Positions 38,517-48,603 of a DNA stretch of 64,000 bases are shown piece after piece (positions within the stretch are counted from its first letter, which is position 1; every line of letters starts with the position of its first letter). Both the position numbers and the translations under genes were made by a program. Under the pieces are notes generated by a model. The model made no database searches. It worked only from the letters and a program-made list of their open reading frames with translations, and had not been told where the DNA came from. Where the stretch lies: NCBI RefSeq assembly GCF_024195295.1, contig NZ_JAMFTH010000001.1, forward strand, positions 1,240,001 through 1,304,000, read 5' to 3'. Origin of the DNA: Gilvimarinus xylanilyticus (GTDB taxonomy: Bacteria; Pseudomonadota; Gammaproteobacteria; Pseudomonadales; Cellvibrionaceae).

Positions 38517-40550
38517 CTACGCTTGCACCTGTTCGCGCGCACCACCCAATAACTGATTCAGTGTCGCTACCAGCCGGTTCACCTGCAACGGTTTGGTTAA
38601 ATATTCGTAAAACCCAGCTTCACGCCCCTTTTCTAGATCGATCGACATCACATTAGCGGATAAGCCAATCACGGGTATCGCGCGGGTAGCCGGGTCGTTT
38701 TGCAGAACTTTTAACACCTCATAGCCATCCAGCCCGGGCAAATTAACATCCAATATAATCACGTCCGGGCGCATCTGGCGAGCCCGATAAATCCCCCAGA
38801 AAGGCTCTTCGGCGATCTCCAGAGAAAAGTTTTGGTAGCGACTAAAAAAGTGCTGTAACAACTTGATGTTGGTGGCATTGTCCTCGATATACAGCACTCG
38901 CTGCGCTCCGGCGACACACAACTCCACAGGCTCGCCGGCCGGAGAGGACACCTCAGCGACCGGCGGCGCGACATGGGTGCGCTCGGTTTGCCGCAAATCG
39001 ATCCAGAACCGCGTGCCCTGCCCGGGCTCGCTGGAGAAGTCGATCTGCCCATTCATGCTTTCGATAAGCTGCTTGGTAATAACCAAACCGACTCCGGAGC
39101 CTTCAATTTTACTCATCTCGGCATGCAGGCGATTAAACGGCTGGAAGACTTCGGCGCGGCGACTCTCTTCAATGCCCGTGCCCGTGTCACTAACCATAAC
39201 CCGCAGCTGTCGGCCGGGCGCCTCGTGAAGACTGACATCAATCTGGCCACCCACCTTGTTGTATTTCACCGCATTGCTCATAAGGTTGAGCAATGCTTGC
39301 TTAAGCCGTACTTGGTCGGCCTCCACACAGACATCCTCCAAACCGTGAAAATTCATGCGTAACACCAAGCCGCGAGCGTCGGCCTGGGGCCTAATTAAGG
39401 TAGCGCAATCCTCCAGCAAACGGCTGACCAGAACACTCTGCAAATTCGCCTTAACCGCCCCGGATTCAATTTTGGCCAAGTCCAATACATCGTTAATCAG
39501 CTTAAGTAAATGCTCGCCGGCGGCGCGGATTTCGTGAATATTGTCCTTCTGCACGTCCTTTAAGTTGTTATCAAACTCGAACAGCTGGGCGTAGCCAAGA
39601 ATAGCATTCAAAGGCGTACGCAATTCGTGACTCATACTGGAGAGAAATTCGCTTTTGGCGCTATTGGCTTTCTCGGCCTGCACCTTGGCGCGCAGCACCC
39701 GCTCTTCGGCACGTTTAATATGAGTAATATCCATATTGGTGCCCGACATTCGAGTGGGCTTACCATCAAAGTCAAAGCTGGCTTTGCCCCGCGCTCTGAT
39801 CCAACGAATCTCACCGTCCTTCGCGGTTACGCGGTACTCGATATCAAAAGGCTCCTGCAAGGTTAAATGGCGCTCGAGAGCGCGATCGAACAGAGGTAAA
39901 TCCTGAGGGTAAATATGATTGCGCCAGCGCCGCATACGATCTTCGCCGCCTACCATCATATCGTCCTCCTGGCTGTAACCCAGATGCTCCCAGCAACGCG
40001 ACGAGAAGTGGAAGGCATTGCGATCGGCATACCACTCCCAAATGCCGTCGTTAGAAGCCTGAATAATCCGCGCCTGGCGCGCCTCACTTTCGCGCAACGC
40101 AGCCTCGACGTCTTTTAATTCGGAGATATCAAAATTAACCCCGGACAAATATTTTGCTCTTCCGGTTTCATCGCGGATAGAGTCGGCCCGAACCTGAGTC
40201 CAGATATAATCCCCGTCTTTCGTCATTACCCGGTAGCAGGTATACAAGGGTTCGGCGCTACGAAGATGCTCGCGCACCGACTCGAACATTTGCTCGACAT
40301 CGTCAGGGTGGATAAAAGCCGGTAGCTCGCGGGCATCGGTCAAGCGCTTGCGATCTTCGTCGTCATAACCAATCGACTCCCAGAAACCGCCGGACCAGTC
40401 GATGCTGTGAGTGTCTAAGTCCCACTCCCAAAACCCATAACCACTGCCACAAAAAATACGCCGATAGCGCTCTACCAAGCCACGTAATTCGCTGGCGGTT
40501 AAGCCATCGAGCGGCTGGGACATACTGATTGTAGTGGGTTCGACGTTCAT
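38517..40550 (-). CDS. soluble PAS-PAS hybrid histidine kinase with receiver domain
   Basis: A 677-residue hybrid sensor without membrane segments, so it senses a cytosolic signal. Order: PAS/PAC 1 (about 25-150), PAS/PAC 2 (about 155-285), HisKA with the phospho-His in SSMSHELRTPLNA (about 310), and HATPase with N-box NLMSNAVKYN, G1 DTGTGI and G2 GSGVGLVI. The C-terminal receiver (about 545-665) has the phospho-acceptor Asp in VIILDVNLPG and the Lys of TKPL. Both PAS domains are the PAS_3 kind (WEWD, WEWY with HPDD/YPQD), some of which bind flavin or heme; the ligand here is unknown. No separate response regulator is adjacent. Confidence 0.93.
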   Translation of the reverse strand: MNVEPTTISMSQPLDGLTASELRGLVERYRRIFCGSGYGFWEWDLDTHSIDWSGGFWESIGYDDEDRKRLTDARELPAFIHPDDVEQMFESVREHLRSAEPLYTCYRVMTKDGDYIWTQVRADSIRDETGRAKYLSGVNFDISELKDVEAALRESEARQARIIQASNDGIWEWYADRNAFHFSSRCWEHLGYSQEDDMMVGGEDRMRRWRNHIYPQDLPLFDRALERHLTLQEPFDIEYRVTAKDGEIRWIRARGKASFDFDGKPTRMSGTNMDITHIKRAEERVLRAKVQAEKANSAKSEFLSSMSHELRTPLNAILGYAQLFEFDNNLKDVQKDNIHEIRAAGEHLLKLINDVLDLAKIESGAVKANLQSVLVSRLLEDCATLIRPQADARGLVLRMNFHGLEDVCVEADQVRLKQALLNLMSNAVKYNKVGGQIDVSLHEAPGRQLRVMVSDTGTGIEESRRAEVFQPFNRLHAEMSKIEGSGVGLVITKQLIESMNGQIDFSSEPGQGTRFWIDLRQTERTHVAPPVAEVSSPAGEPVELCVAGAQRVLYIEDNATNIKLLQHFFSRYQNFSLEIAEEPFWGIYRARQMRPDVIILDVNLPGLDGYEVLKVLQNDPATRAIPVIGLSANVMSIDLEKGREAGFYEYLTKPLQVNRLVATLNQLLGGAREQVQA

Positions 40551-40592
40551 AGGGCCTCCGCTTAAGCTGCAAGCATACCCTTGTTTTCCGGC

Positions 40593-40628
40593 AAAAAAAA
40601 AGCCCGCACTGCACGAGCGCGGGCTTTT
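40593..40628 (-). terminator. intrinsic terminator after secF
   Basis: A stem AGCCCGC...GCGGGCT is followed on the minus strand by a run of nine T. It ends the secD-secF transcript 19 bases after the secF stop. The plus-strand arm is followed by TTTT, so weak bidirectional action is possible. Confidence 0.9.
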
Positions 40629-40646
40629 CGATCAGTTGTCGCGAAG

Positions 40647-41804
40647 CTATGGCATCTCATCCACTTCGCTGCCCTCTTTTTCGGGGGGCATCAAATCTTC
40701 CTTACTGACATGCATCCACATTAAGGTATTTGCCGACACATAGACCGATGAGTAGGTACCCACAACCACGCCCACGATCAATGCCGTAGCAAAACCACTG
40801 ATCAGCTCGCCACCAAAAATCAGCAGCATAAACAACACCAGCAAGGTGGTTAACGAGGTAATACAGGTACGCTCTAGAGTTTGCGTGAGAGATGCGTTAA
40901 TCACGTCCGCTGGCGAGCCTTTGCGCATGCGGCGGAAGTTCTCACGCACCCGGTCAAACACCACGATGGTATCGTTTAGCGAGTAACCAATTACCGCCAA
41001 CACGGCCGCGAGCACTGTCAAATCGAAATCAATCTGCAACAGCGCGAAAAAGCCCAGCACAATAATCACATCGTGCACCAGCGCCAGCACAGCCCCCACC
41101 GAAAATTTAAACTGGAAGCGAACCGCCACATAAAGCATGACCACGCCCAGCGCCAGCAGCATGCCCAAGCCGCCTTCATCGCGCAACTCTTCGCCAATTT
41201 GCGGGCCTACATACTCGCTGCGGCGAAGCTCGACCTCACTACCGGTTTGTTCCGCCAATACTTCCAGCAATTCCTGAGTATAGGCGGCATCCAGCGAGTT
41301 CTCGACTAAAATGCTAACCCCGGCAGTGTCCGTTGTTGCACGCACCTCGCCAAAAAAGCGAGACGGCAAAATATCATCCGAGGTCAGCTGCGATTGCTCA
41401 GCCCCCGTAAAGACCAGCTGCTGGGAAAAACCACTTTGATCGCGCGGGGCACGATTAATCGCGGCTAATTCGGCACCATCTCCCAGCGCCGCCAAACGGC
41501 GCTTAAGCGCGGTTTCACCGCCATCGCTCATAGCGCCCTGGGTGCGAATTAACACCTCGGTGTCTGAGCCAAAAAGCACAGCCACCGGGTTGTTTAGCCC
41601 CTGCTCATCCAATATGCCACGTATCTGGGGAATATCGGCCGGCTCGGACAGGCTAACTTCAACCTGAGCCCCCCCGGTAAAATCCAGCCCCAGCTTTAAG
41701 CCATTCATCGCCAGTGCGCCGATGGCAACCACTAGCATAATCACAGAAAGCGCGGTCGCGGGGATGCGAGCCCCCATAAAATTCAATATTTTTTGCTCAG
41801 ACAT
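40647..41804 (-). CDS. secF: protein translocase subunit SecF
   Basis: A 385-residue inner-membrane protein that with SecD uses the proton gradient to help export. Six membrane segments are visible: one near residues 15-34 and five in the C-terminal half. RND-type motifs are LGLDFTGGAQVEVSLS and VIGYSLNDTIVVFDRVRENFR. The periplasmic loop between segments 1 and 2 is about 170 residues, clearly longer than in E. coli SecF (323 residues total), and ends EYVGPQIGEELRDEG. The gene is 11 bases downstream of secD. Confidence 0.95.
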   Translation of the reverse strand: MSEQKILNFMGARIPATALSVIMLVVAIGALAMNGLKLGLDFTGGAQVEVSLSEPADIPQIRGILDEQGLNNPVAVLFGSDTEVLIRTQGAMSDGGETALKRRLAALGDGAELAAINRAPRDQSGFSQQLVFTGAEQSQLTSDDILPSRFFGEVRATTDTAGVSILVENSLDAAYTQELLEVLAEQTGSEVELRRSEYVGPQIGEELRDEGGLGMLLALGVVMLYVAVRFQFKFSVGAVLALVHDVIIVLGFFALLQIDFDLTVLAAVLAVIGYSLNDTIVVFDRVRENFRRMRKGSPADVINASLTQTLERTCITSLTTLLVLFMLLIFGGELISGFATALIVGVVVGTYSSVYVSANTLMWMHVSKEDLMPPEKEGSEVDEMP

Positions 41805-41814
41805 GACCGGCTCC

Positions 41815-43671
41815 TTAAATCCAAAGTTTCTTCACGTTTTTACGACCGCCATACACCAGATTGGTGAGGGCCCGGGTACCCATAATCGCCGTAAACATGG
41901 AGGTAAGAATCCCGATTGACAGTGTCACCGCAAAGCCTTTCACCGGCCCAGACCCGATTGCATAAAGGATGATGGCCACAATCAAGGTGGTGATATTGGC
42001 ATCCAGAATGGTGACATAGGCGCGATCGTAACCGGCCGAGATAGCCGACTGCGGACTGGCGCCGTTTTTAAGCTCTTCGCGAATACGGGCAAAAATAAGC
42101 ACATTGGCGTCTACCGCCATACCCACGGTCAAGACGATGCCGGCAATACCCGGCAAGGTAAGCGTGGCCCCCAGCAGCGACATTAAGCCCACCAGCAAAA
42201 GCATGTTTACCGCCAGGGCAATATTGGCAAAAATACCAAACACCTTGTAGTAAACCAGCATAAACAGCAGTACCAACGCCAGGCCCCACTGCACCGATTT
42301 AACCCCCAGCTCGATATTTTCGGCGCCCAGCGATGGGCCGATGGTGCGCTCCTCCACAAAGTACATGGGCGCGGCCAGAGCGCCTGAACGCAGCATCAGC
42401 GCCAGTTCAGAGGCCGCACGCGGAGAGTCTAAACCGGTAATACGGAACTGAACCCCGAGCGCGCCTTGGATAGTCGCCAGACTGATCACACTGCGCTCGA
42501 CATATTGCTCGGGCACCTGAACGGTTTCCCCGGCATCATTCACTTCGTTGTTCATTCGAGTCTTATATTCGATAAACAACACCGCCATGCGCCGACCAAT
42601 ATTGGAGCGAGTGGCATGATTCATTTTAGTGCCACCCAAACTGTCCAGGGTGATATTCACCTGAGGCATGTTGGTTTCCGGATCGACCGAGGCATTGGCA
42701 TTCGCCACATGATCACCGGTCAGAATTAAGCGGCGCTCAAGCTGGGCCGGATAACCGTTGTAGTCAAACTCTTCGGTGGCGGCCGACAGTGCGTCGGGTT
42801 CGGCCTCCAGGCGAAACTCCAGGTTGGCAGTTTTACCGATGACCCGCTTGGCTTCGGCGGTATCCTGAACCCCAGGCAGCTGAACAATAATACGATTGCG
42901 CCCCTGACTCTGCACGATGGGTTCAGACACACCCAATTCATTAACCCGCTTGCGCAAGGTGGTCAGGTTTTGCGTCAGCGCATCCTGCTCCATCTCTCGT
43001 TGCGCTGCCTCACTTAAGCTGGCGCCAAACACGTATTGGCCGTTTCGCTGAGGCAAATCGGTATTAAACAGCATTTGCCGATAGTCACTGCGCAGCGCAC
43101 TCACCGCCTGATCGCGCAGCTCTTCAGAGCGAAACAGACCGTAAATCACCGTGTCTTCGACTTGGAATTTTGAGTAGCGAATGCGCTCGTCGCGCAGCGC
43201 GTCTTTCATTTCATCGGCACTGGTTTCCTGGCGCTTGGTAATCGCCGAATCCACGTCCACCTCAAGAAGAAAATGCACCCCGCCGCGCAGATCAAGACCC
43301 AGCTTCATGGGGGTTGCGCCCAAGGAAACCAGCCAGTCGGGAGTGGTCGGTGCCTGATTTAAGGCCACCACATAATCCGCACCCAGGGCATCCTGAACTA
43401 CCGATTTACCCTGTAACTGGTCTTCGCCATTGGTAAACCGCAGCGCCGCCGAGGTTTCCGAGAACTCCGAGCCAAAATACTCGATACCGGCATCGCTTAG
43501 GGCCTGTTCGGCGCGCTTTAAGGTGGCGGCATCAATGGTCAGGTCACTGGAGCTACCAGAAATTTGAATGGCATCATCGGGGGGGTACAAATTAGGCGCG
43601 GAATAGATAAATCCCAGCACTGCCACAAGAATAATGAGCAGATATTTCCAGAATGGGTAGCGGTTTAACAT
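41815..43671 (-). CDS. secD: protein translocase subunit SecD
   Basis: A 618-residue partner of SecF with six membrane segments and a large periplasmic domain. Motifs: LGLDLRGGVHFLLEVD near the first membrane segment, QLPGVQDTAEAKRVIGKTA in the periplasmic region, and GMAVDANVLIFARIREEL in the fourth. The ATG at 43671 gives the conserved MLNRYPFWKYLL start; a TTG at 43686 adds five residues. It has its own promoter in the gap to tgt. yajC is not between them. Confidence 0.97.
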   Translation of the reverse strand: MLNRYPFWKYLLIILVAVLGFIYSAPNLYPPDDAIQISGSSSDLTIDAATLKRAEQALSDAGIEYFGSEFSETSAALRFTNGEDQLQGKSVVQDALGADYVVALNQAPTTPDWLVSLGATPMKLGLDLRGGVHFLLEVDVDSAITKRQETSADEMKDALRDERIRYSKFQVEDTVIYGLFRSEELRDQAVSALRSDYRQMLFNTDLPQRNGQYVFGASLSEAAQREMEQDALTQNLTTLRKRVNELGVSEPIVQSQGRNRIIVQLPGVQDTAEAKRVIGKTANLEFRLEAEPDALSAATEEFDYNGYPAQLERRLILTGDHVANANASVDPETNMPQVNITLDSLGGTKMNHATRSNIGRRMAVLFIEYKTRMNNEVNDAGETVQVPEQYVERSVISLATIQGALGVQFRITGLDSPRAASELALMLRSGALAAPMYFVEERTIGPSLGAENIELGVKSVQWGLALVLLFMLVYYKVFGIFANIALAVNMLLLVGLMSLLGATLTLPGIAGIVLTVGMAVDANVLIFARIREELKNGASPQSAISAGYDRAYVTILDANITTLIVAIILYAIGSGPVKGFAVTLSIGILTSMFTAIMGTRALTNLVYGGRKNVKKLWI

Positions 43672-43779
43672 ACGAAAATCCGTCAAGGCGCTGAATTAAC
43701 CACGGGGGGATATCAGGCGTGTTATCAATTGTGCCCCTGTATATGGGACCGAACGCAGTAATCTCAAGTCTGGACGCGG

Positions 43780-43807
43780 ATTATACCGAAACTCGTCGTA
43801 ACAACAA
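43780..43807 (-). promoter_or_regulatory. secD-secF promoter
   Basis: On the minus strand TTGTTG (43802-43807) is 16 bases from a perfect TATAAT (43780-43785), followed by CCGCG. It lies in the 153-base gap between tgt and secD, so secDF can be transcribed independently of queA-tgt. Confidence 0.65.
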
Positions 43808-43824
43808 TGACGGCGAACCCAGCG

Positions 43825-44967
<1,143 letters not shown>

Positions 44968-46026
44968 TCACTCACTGGCAGATGGTGGCGCGTCGGGCGC
45001 CGGGTTGCGACGAATAAACATCGCATCCCCATAACTGAAAAAACGATACTCTTGAGCCACCGCCTCGCGGTAGGCCTGCATGGTGTGCTGGTAGCCGGCA
45101 AAGGCGCTCACCAACATCATTAAGGTGGACTCGGGTAGGTGGAAGTTGGTCACCAACCCATCAACGACATGGAATTGATAGCCGGGGTAGATAAATATAT
45201 CCGTCTCGCCGCAAAAAGGCGCCAATTTGCCGCCATTAAAATGCGCCGCGCTTTCCAGGCTGCGCACACTGGTGGTTCCCACCGCAATTACCCGCCCTCC
45301 GGCGGCGCGGGTGGCGGCAATTTTCTGGCAGACCTCATCGCTGACTTCGGCCACCTCAGAGTGCATGGTGTGCTCGGCAATATTGTCGACCTTGACCGGC
45401 TGAAAAGTGCCCGCCCCCACGTGCAAAGTCACAAAGGCCCGATCAATACCGCGCGCTGCCAGCTCGTCCAACATTGTATCGTCAAAATGTAAGCCCGCCG
45501 TGGGCGCCGCTACCGCGCCATCGCGCTTACCGTATACTGTCTGGTAGCGCTCGCGATCGGCCGCCTCGTCGTCGCGGTCAATATAAGGAGGCAGGGGCAT
45601 CTGCCCCAGGCGCTCCAGCAGGCTCAGTACAGGTTCGGGAAAGTCGATCACAAAGAGCGCGCCTTCGCGTCCGCTGACCATCAGAGAGGTATTATCCTCA
45701 AGCAACAATTCGGTGCCGGGCTTGGGCGAGCGGCTGGCCCGGGTATGAGCCAGAACCCGGGTCTCCGAGACCACGCGTTCAACCAGTATTTCTACTTGAC
45801 CGCCGGTGGGCTTGCGGCCGTGGAGCCGCGCGGGAATCACCCGGGTATCGTTAAACACCATTAAGTCACCGGGGCGCACCTGCCGCAACAAATCCGTAAA
45901 CTGCGCGTGCTCCACCTCGCCAGTAGGGCCATCCAACACCAACAAGCGACTGCCGCGACGCTCGGCGGCGGGCTGCTTGGCGATTAAGTGTTCAGGCAGT
46001 TGATAGGAAAAATCCTGGCGCTGCAT
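44968..46026 (-). CDS. queA: S-adenosylmethionine:tRNA ribosyltransferase-isomerase QueA
   Basis: A 352-residue enzyme that transfers the ribose part of SAM to preQ1-tRNA to form epoxyqueuosine. Typical segments are [48 protein letters not shown] and [12 protein letters not shown]. Next to tgt, it gives two consecutive queuosine steps in one operon. It is divergent from the tRNA-Leu gene. Confidence 0.97.
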   Translation of the reverse strand: MQRQDFSYQLPEHLIAKQPAAERRGSRLLVLDGPTGEVEHAQFTDLLRQVRPGDLMVFNDTRVIPARLHGRKPTGGQVEILVERVVSETRVLAHTRASRSPKPGTELLLEDNTSLMVSGREGALFVIDFPEPVLSLLERLGQMPLPPYIDRDDEAADRERYQTVYGKRDGAVAAPTAGLHFDDTMLDELAARGIDRAFVTLHVGAGTFQPVKVDNIAEHTMHSEVAEVSDEVCQKIAATRAAGGRVIAVGTTSVRSLESAAHFNGGKLAPFCGETDIFIYPGYQFHVVDGLVTNFHLPESTLMMLVSAFAGYQHTMQAYREAVAQEYRFFSYGDAMFIRRNPAPDAPPSASE

Positions 46027-46095
46027 AAAAAACGTCCGACTCGGGAATTAAAGCGCGCAAGAGTAGCCCAAAAGGCAAATTCTTACCAGTATTGG

Positions 46096-46123
46096 TTGAC
46101 GAAGCAAAACTCGCTGATATAAT
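46096..46123 (+). promoter_or_regulatory. tRNA-Leu promoter
   Basis: TTGACG (46096-46101), a 16-base spacer and a perfect TATAAT (46118-46123) lie 12 bases before the mature tRNA, close to the sigma-70 consensus. Confidence 0.85.
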
Positions 46124-46135
46124 CACGCCCACTTC

Positions 46136-46222
46136 GCCAGAGTGATGAAATTGGTAGACATGAGGGATTCAAAATCCCTTGCCTTCACGGGCGTGCCGGT
46201 TCGAGTCCGGCCTCTGGTACCA
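46136..46222 (+). tRNA. tRNA-Leu (anticodon CAA)
   Basis: An 87-base class II tRNA with a genome-encoded CCA end. The acceptor stem GCCAGAG pairs with CTCTGGT. The anticodon stem GGGAT/ATCCC holds the loop TCAAA giving anticodon CAA, which reads UUG. A long variable arm (TGCCTTCACGGGCGT) and the T loop GGTTCGAGTCC follow. Confidence 0.97.
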
Positions 46223-46228
46223 AAGTTT

Positions 46229-46262
46229 ACTAAGGCTCCGCTTGCGGGGCCTTAGTTGTTTC
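46229..46262 (+). terminator. terminator after tRNA-Leu
   Basis: The stem CTAAGGC-CCGC / GCGG-GCCTTAG (46230-46255) is followed by TTGTTT, seven bases after the tRNA end. Confidence 0.75.
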
Positions 46263-46300
46263 TGGGGATTGATAATCCAACGACTTTAAAACGTCGTAGA

Positions 46301-46340
46301 ACTACTCTATGCTGAATTTTCACTCAGCGAGGAGAGTAGT
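46301..46340 (+). promoter_or_regulatory. hairpin over the egtB ribosome binding site
   Basis: ACTACTCT (46301-46308) pairs perfectly with AGAGTAGT (46333-46340). Inside, GCTGA (46311-46315) pairs with TCAGC (46324-46328). The right side includes the GGAG (46331-46334) that serves the GTG start at 46342, so folding would limit translation. Confidence 0.55.
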
Positions 46341-46341
46341 C

Positions 46342-47601
46342 GTGTTCGAGCCCAGCCCTTCCCGTTCTCTGACGGATTTGAGCGAGCACTATTTGCATGT
46401 TCGCCAGCGCAGCCTGGATTTACTGCGCGGTATCAGTGCCGAGGATATGCAAATCCAGTCGATGCCCGATGCGAGCCCCAGCAAGTGGCACCTGGCTCAT
46501 ACCACCTGGTTCTTTGATCACTTTATCCTGCGTCATTATCAAGCCTCTTATCAACCTTTCGACCCTCACTTCGATTATTTGTTTAACTCCTATTACGACG
46601 CCGTTGGCAGTCGCCACGCGCGCCCCGAGCGCGGCTTGCTAAGTCGTCCGGCTCTCGATCAGATACTCGCCTACCGCGCTCATATCGACAGTGCCATTGC
46701 CACTTTACTCGACCAACAACCCCATAATGCTGAACTACAAACTTTGGTAACAACCGGGCTTCATCACGAGATGCAGCACCAAGAGTTAATCCTAACCGAC
46801 TTAAAACACGCCCTGTCGCGCAATCGTTATGCCCTGCCGACACTTAAGGCGCCGCACTGCACCGAAGTGAATTCACCAAGCTTTAGTGCTTTTGGCGAGA
46901 CTATTACCCGCATCGGAGACAGCGGCAAAGGCTTTAGTTACGATTGTGAAAAACCCGTGCACCGGGTATTTCTAGAACCCTACCGGTTGCGCAACTGCCT
47001 GGTAACCAATGCCGAGTGGCTTGAATTTATGCAGGCCGGCGGCTATCGCGATCCCACCCACTGGCTTAGCGATGGCTGGTACACCTGTCAGCAACAACAG
47101 TGGCAACACCCATTGTATTGGGAGCAAAAAGACGGCGTGTGGATAGAGCTAACTCTGGATGGGTACCGCCCCTTGGCTCTTAACGCCCCCGTCTGTCACA
47201 TCAGTTACTACGAGGCCGACGCTTTTTGCCGCTGGGCCGGCTGGCGCTTGCCTACCGAGTTTGAATGGGAGCACGCCGCCCGCGAAGGGGCGAATCTCGG
47301 GGGCCACTTTGCCGATTCCAACCACTGGCACCCACAAGCTAACAGCGCGAGCGAGAGCGCGCTCGCCCAGATGTACGGCAGCGTGTGGGAGTGGACATCC
47401 AGCGCCTTTGCCCCCTACCCAGGCTTTGAGCCACTACAGGGTGCCCTGGGCGAGTACAACGGCAAATTTATGGCCAACCAGTACGTCCTCAAGGGGGGCT
47501 CGTGCGCCACTGCTGCCGCGCAGATGCGACACAGTTACCGCAATTTTTTCCATCCCCACCAACGGTGGCAATTCAGTGGCGTAAGACCTGCCAAAAATTA
47601 A
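46342..47601 (+). CDS. egtB: ergothioneine biosynthesis sulfoxide synthase EgtB
   Basis: A 419-residue non-heme iron enzyme that joins a sulfur donor (gamma-glutamylcysteine or cysteine) to trimethylhistidine. The N-terminal DinB-like domain supplies iron-ligand histidines in KWHLAHTTWFFD and GLHHEMQHQELILTD. The C-terminal formylglycine-enzyme-like domain (about 190-415) has CRWAGWRLPTEFEWEHAAR, VWEWTSS and LKGGSCATA. The start is the GTG at 46342, with GGAG seven bases upstream. An ATG at 46309 lacks a site and lies inside a hairpin. No egtA or egtC is nearby, so the sulfur donor is open. Confidence 0.93.
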   Translation: MFEPSPSRSLTDLSEHYLHVRQRSLDLLRGISAEDMQIQSMPDASPSKWHLAHTTWFFDHFILRHYQASYQPFDPHFDYLFNSYYDAVGSRHARPERGLLSRPALDQILAYRAHIDSAIATLLDQQPHNAELQTLVTTGLHHEMQHQELILTDLKHALSRNRYALPTLKAPHCTEVNSPSFSAFGETITRIGDSGKGFSYDCEKPVHRVFLEPYRLRNCLVTNAEWLEFMQAGGYRDPTHWLSDGWYTCQQQQWQHPLYWEQKDGVWIELTLDGYRPLALNAPVCHISYYEADAFCRWAGWRLPTEFEWEHAAREGANLGGHFADSNHWHPQANSASESALAQMYGSVWEWTSSAFAPYPGFEPLQGALGEYNGKFMANQYVLKGGSCATAAAQMRHSYRNFFHPHQRWQFSGVRPAKN

Positions 47602-47634
47602 ACCTAAGGAACAACTGCCAATCCGGAGACGCTT

Positions 47635-48603
47635 ATGAATGAAGCACAGGCACTTGCCATCAAACCAACGGGCAATGAATTTTTAGACGATGTGCTAGAG
47701 GGTTTACGGGCAGCCCCCAAATCCCTGCCCCCCAAGTATTTTTACGATTCAGTCGGCTCTCAGTACTTTGACGAAATCTGCAATCTGACTGATTATTACC
47801 CCTATCACACGGAGCTTGAGCTATTACCACAGGTAGGCCACGAGATCGCACAACGGTTTCACGCTCGGGGCCTGCAAAACCTTGAGATAGTCGAGTTTGG
47901 TGCGGGGTCACTACGCAAAGTTGGGATTTTGTTGCGTGCCCTGCGCACAGTAAGACACTTTACTGCTATCGACATTAGCCAGGAGCACTTAATAGAGGCA
48001 TGCCGAACCCTGGAAAGCCAATACCGCGAGTTAACTATCCACCCCTGTGTTCACGACTTTACCAAGCCTCTTAAGTTGAGTCCCAGCGATCGCACCCGGG
48101 TAGGTTTTTTCCCAGGCTCGACCATTGGCAACTTAGATCGCGACCAGGCGCGGACTTTTTTACGCAATGCAGGTAAAACGCTAGGCTCAGCAAGCTATAT
48201 GATTATTGGCGTGGACACGCAAAAGCCAGAACCCATTTTGCACCGCGCTTACAACGACGGCAAAGGGGTTACCGCGCGTTTCAACAAGAACATGTTAGTG
48301 CGTATTAATCGCGAACTGGGGGGCGACTTTACCCTGGAAAACTTCGCTCATCACGCCTTTTACAATAGCGAATTAGGCCGAATAGAAATGCATTTACGCA
48401 GCCTCAAAGAGCAGGCTGTTAATATCGACGGCGAGCGCTTCCACTTCGGGCGCGGAGAAAGCATCCACACGGAAAACTCCTATAAATACCGCCCCGTAGA
48501 CTTCACTCAACTGGCCAAAGAAGCGGGCTGGAGCACTGAGAGGCTGTGGTTAGCACCCGAGGACTTATTTTCGATTAGCTTATTGAAATACTGCGGTGAG
48601 TGA
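47635..48603 (+). CDS. egtD: L-histidine N-alpha-methyltransferase EgtD
   Basis: A 322-residue SAM-dependent enzyme making trimethylhistidine (hercynine), the first step of ergothioneine synthesis. Family motifs are LPPKYFYDSVGSQYFDEIC at the N-terminus, IVEFGAGSLRKVG (SAM site), FFPGSTIGNLD, and NAFNREL-like NRELGGDF. It follows egtB by 33 bases and overlaps the PhzF-like gene by eight bases. Together egtB and egtD are the core of the pathway; the C-S lyase egtE is not in the window. Confidence 0.95.
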   Translation: MNEAQALAIKPTGNEFLDDVLEGLRAAPKSLPPKYFYDSVGSQYFDEICNLTDYYPYHTELELLPQVGHEIAQRFHARGLQNLEIVEFGAGSLRKVGILLRALRTVRHFTAIDISQEHLIEACRTLESQYRELTIHPCVHDFTKPLKLSPSDRTRVGFFPGSTIGNLDRDQARTFLRNAGKTLGSASYMIIGVDTQKPEPILHRAYNDGKGVTARFNKNMLVRINRELGGDFTLENFAHHAFYNSELGRIEMHLRSLKEQAVNIDGERFHFGRGESIHTENSYKYRPVDFTQLAKEAGWSTERLWLAPEDLFSISLLKYCGE

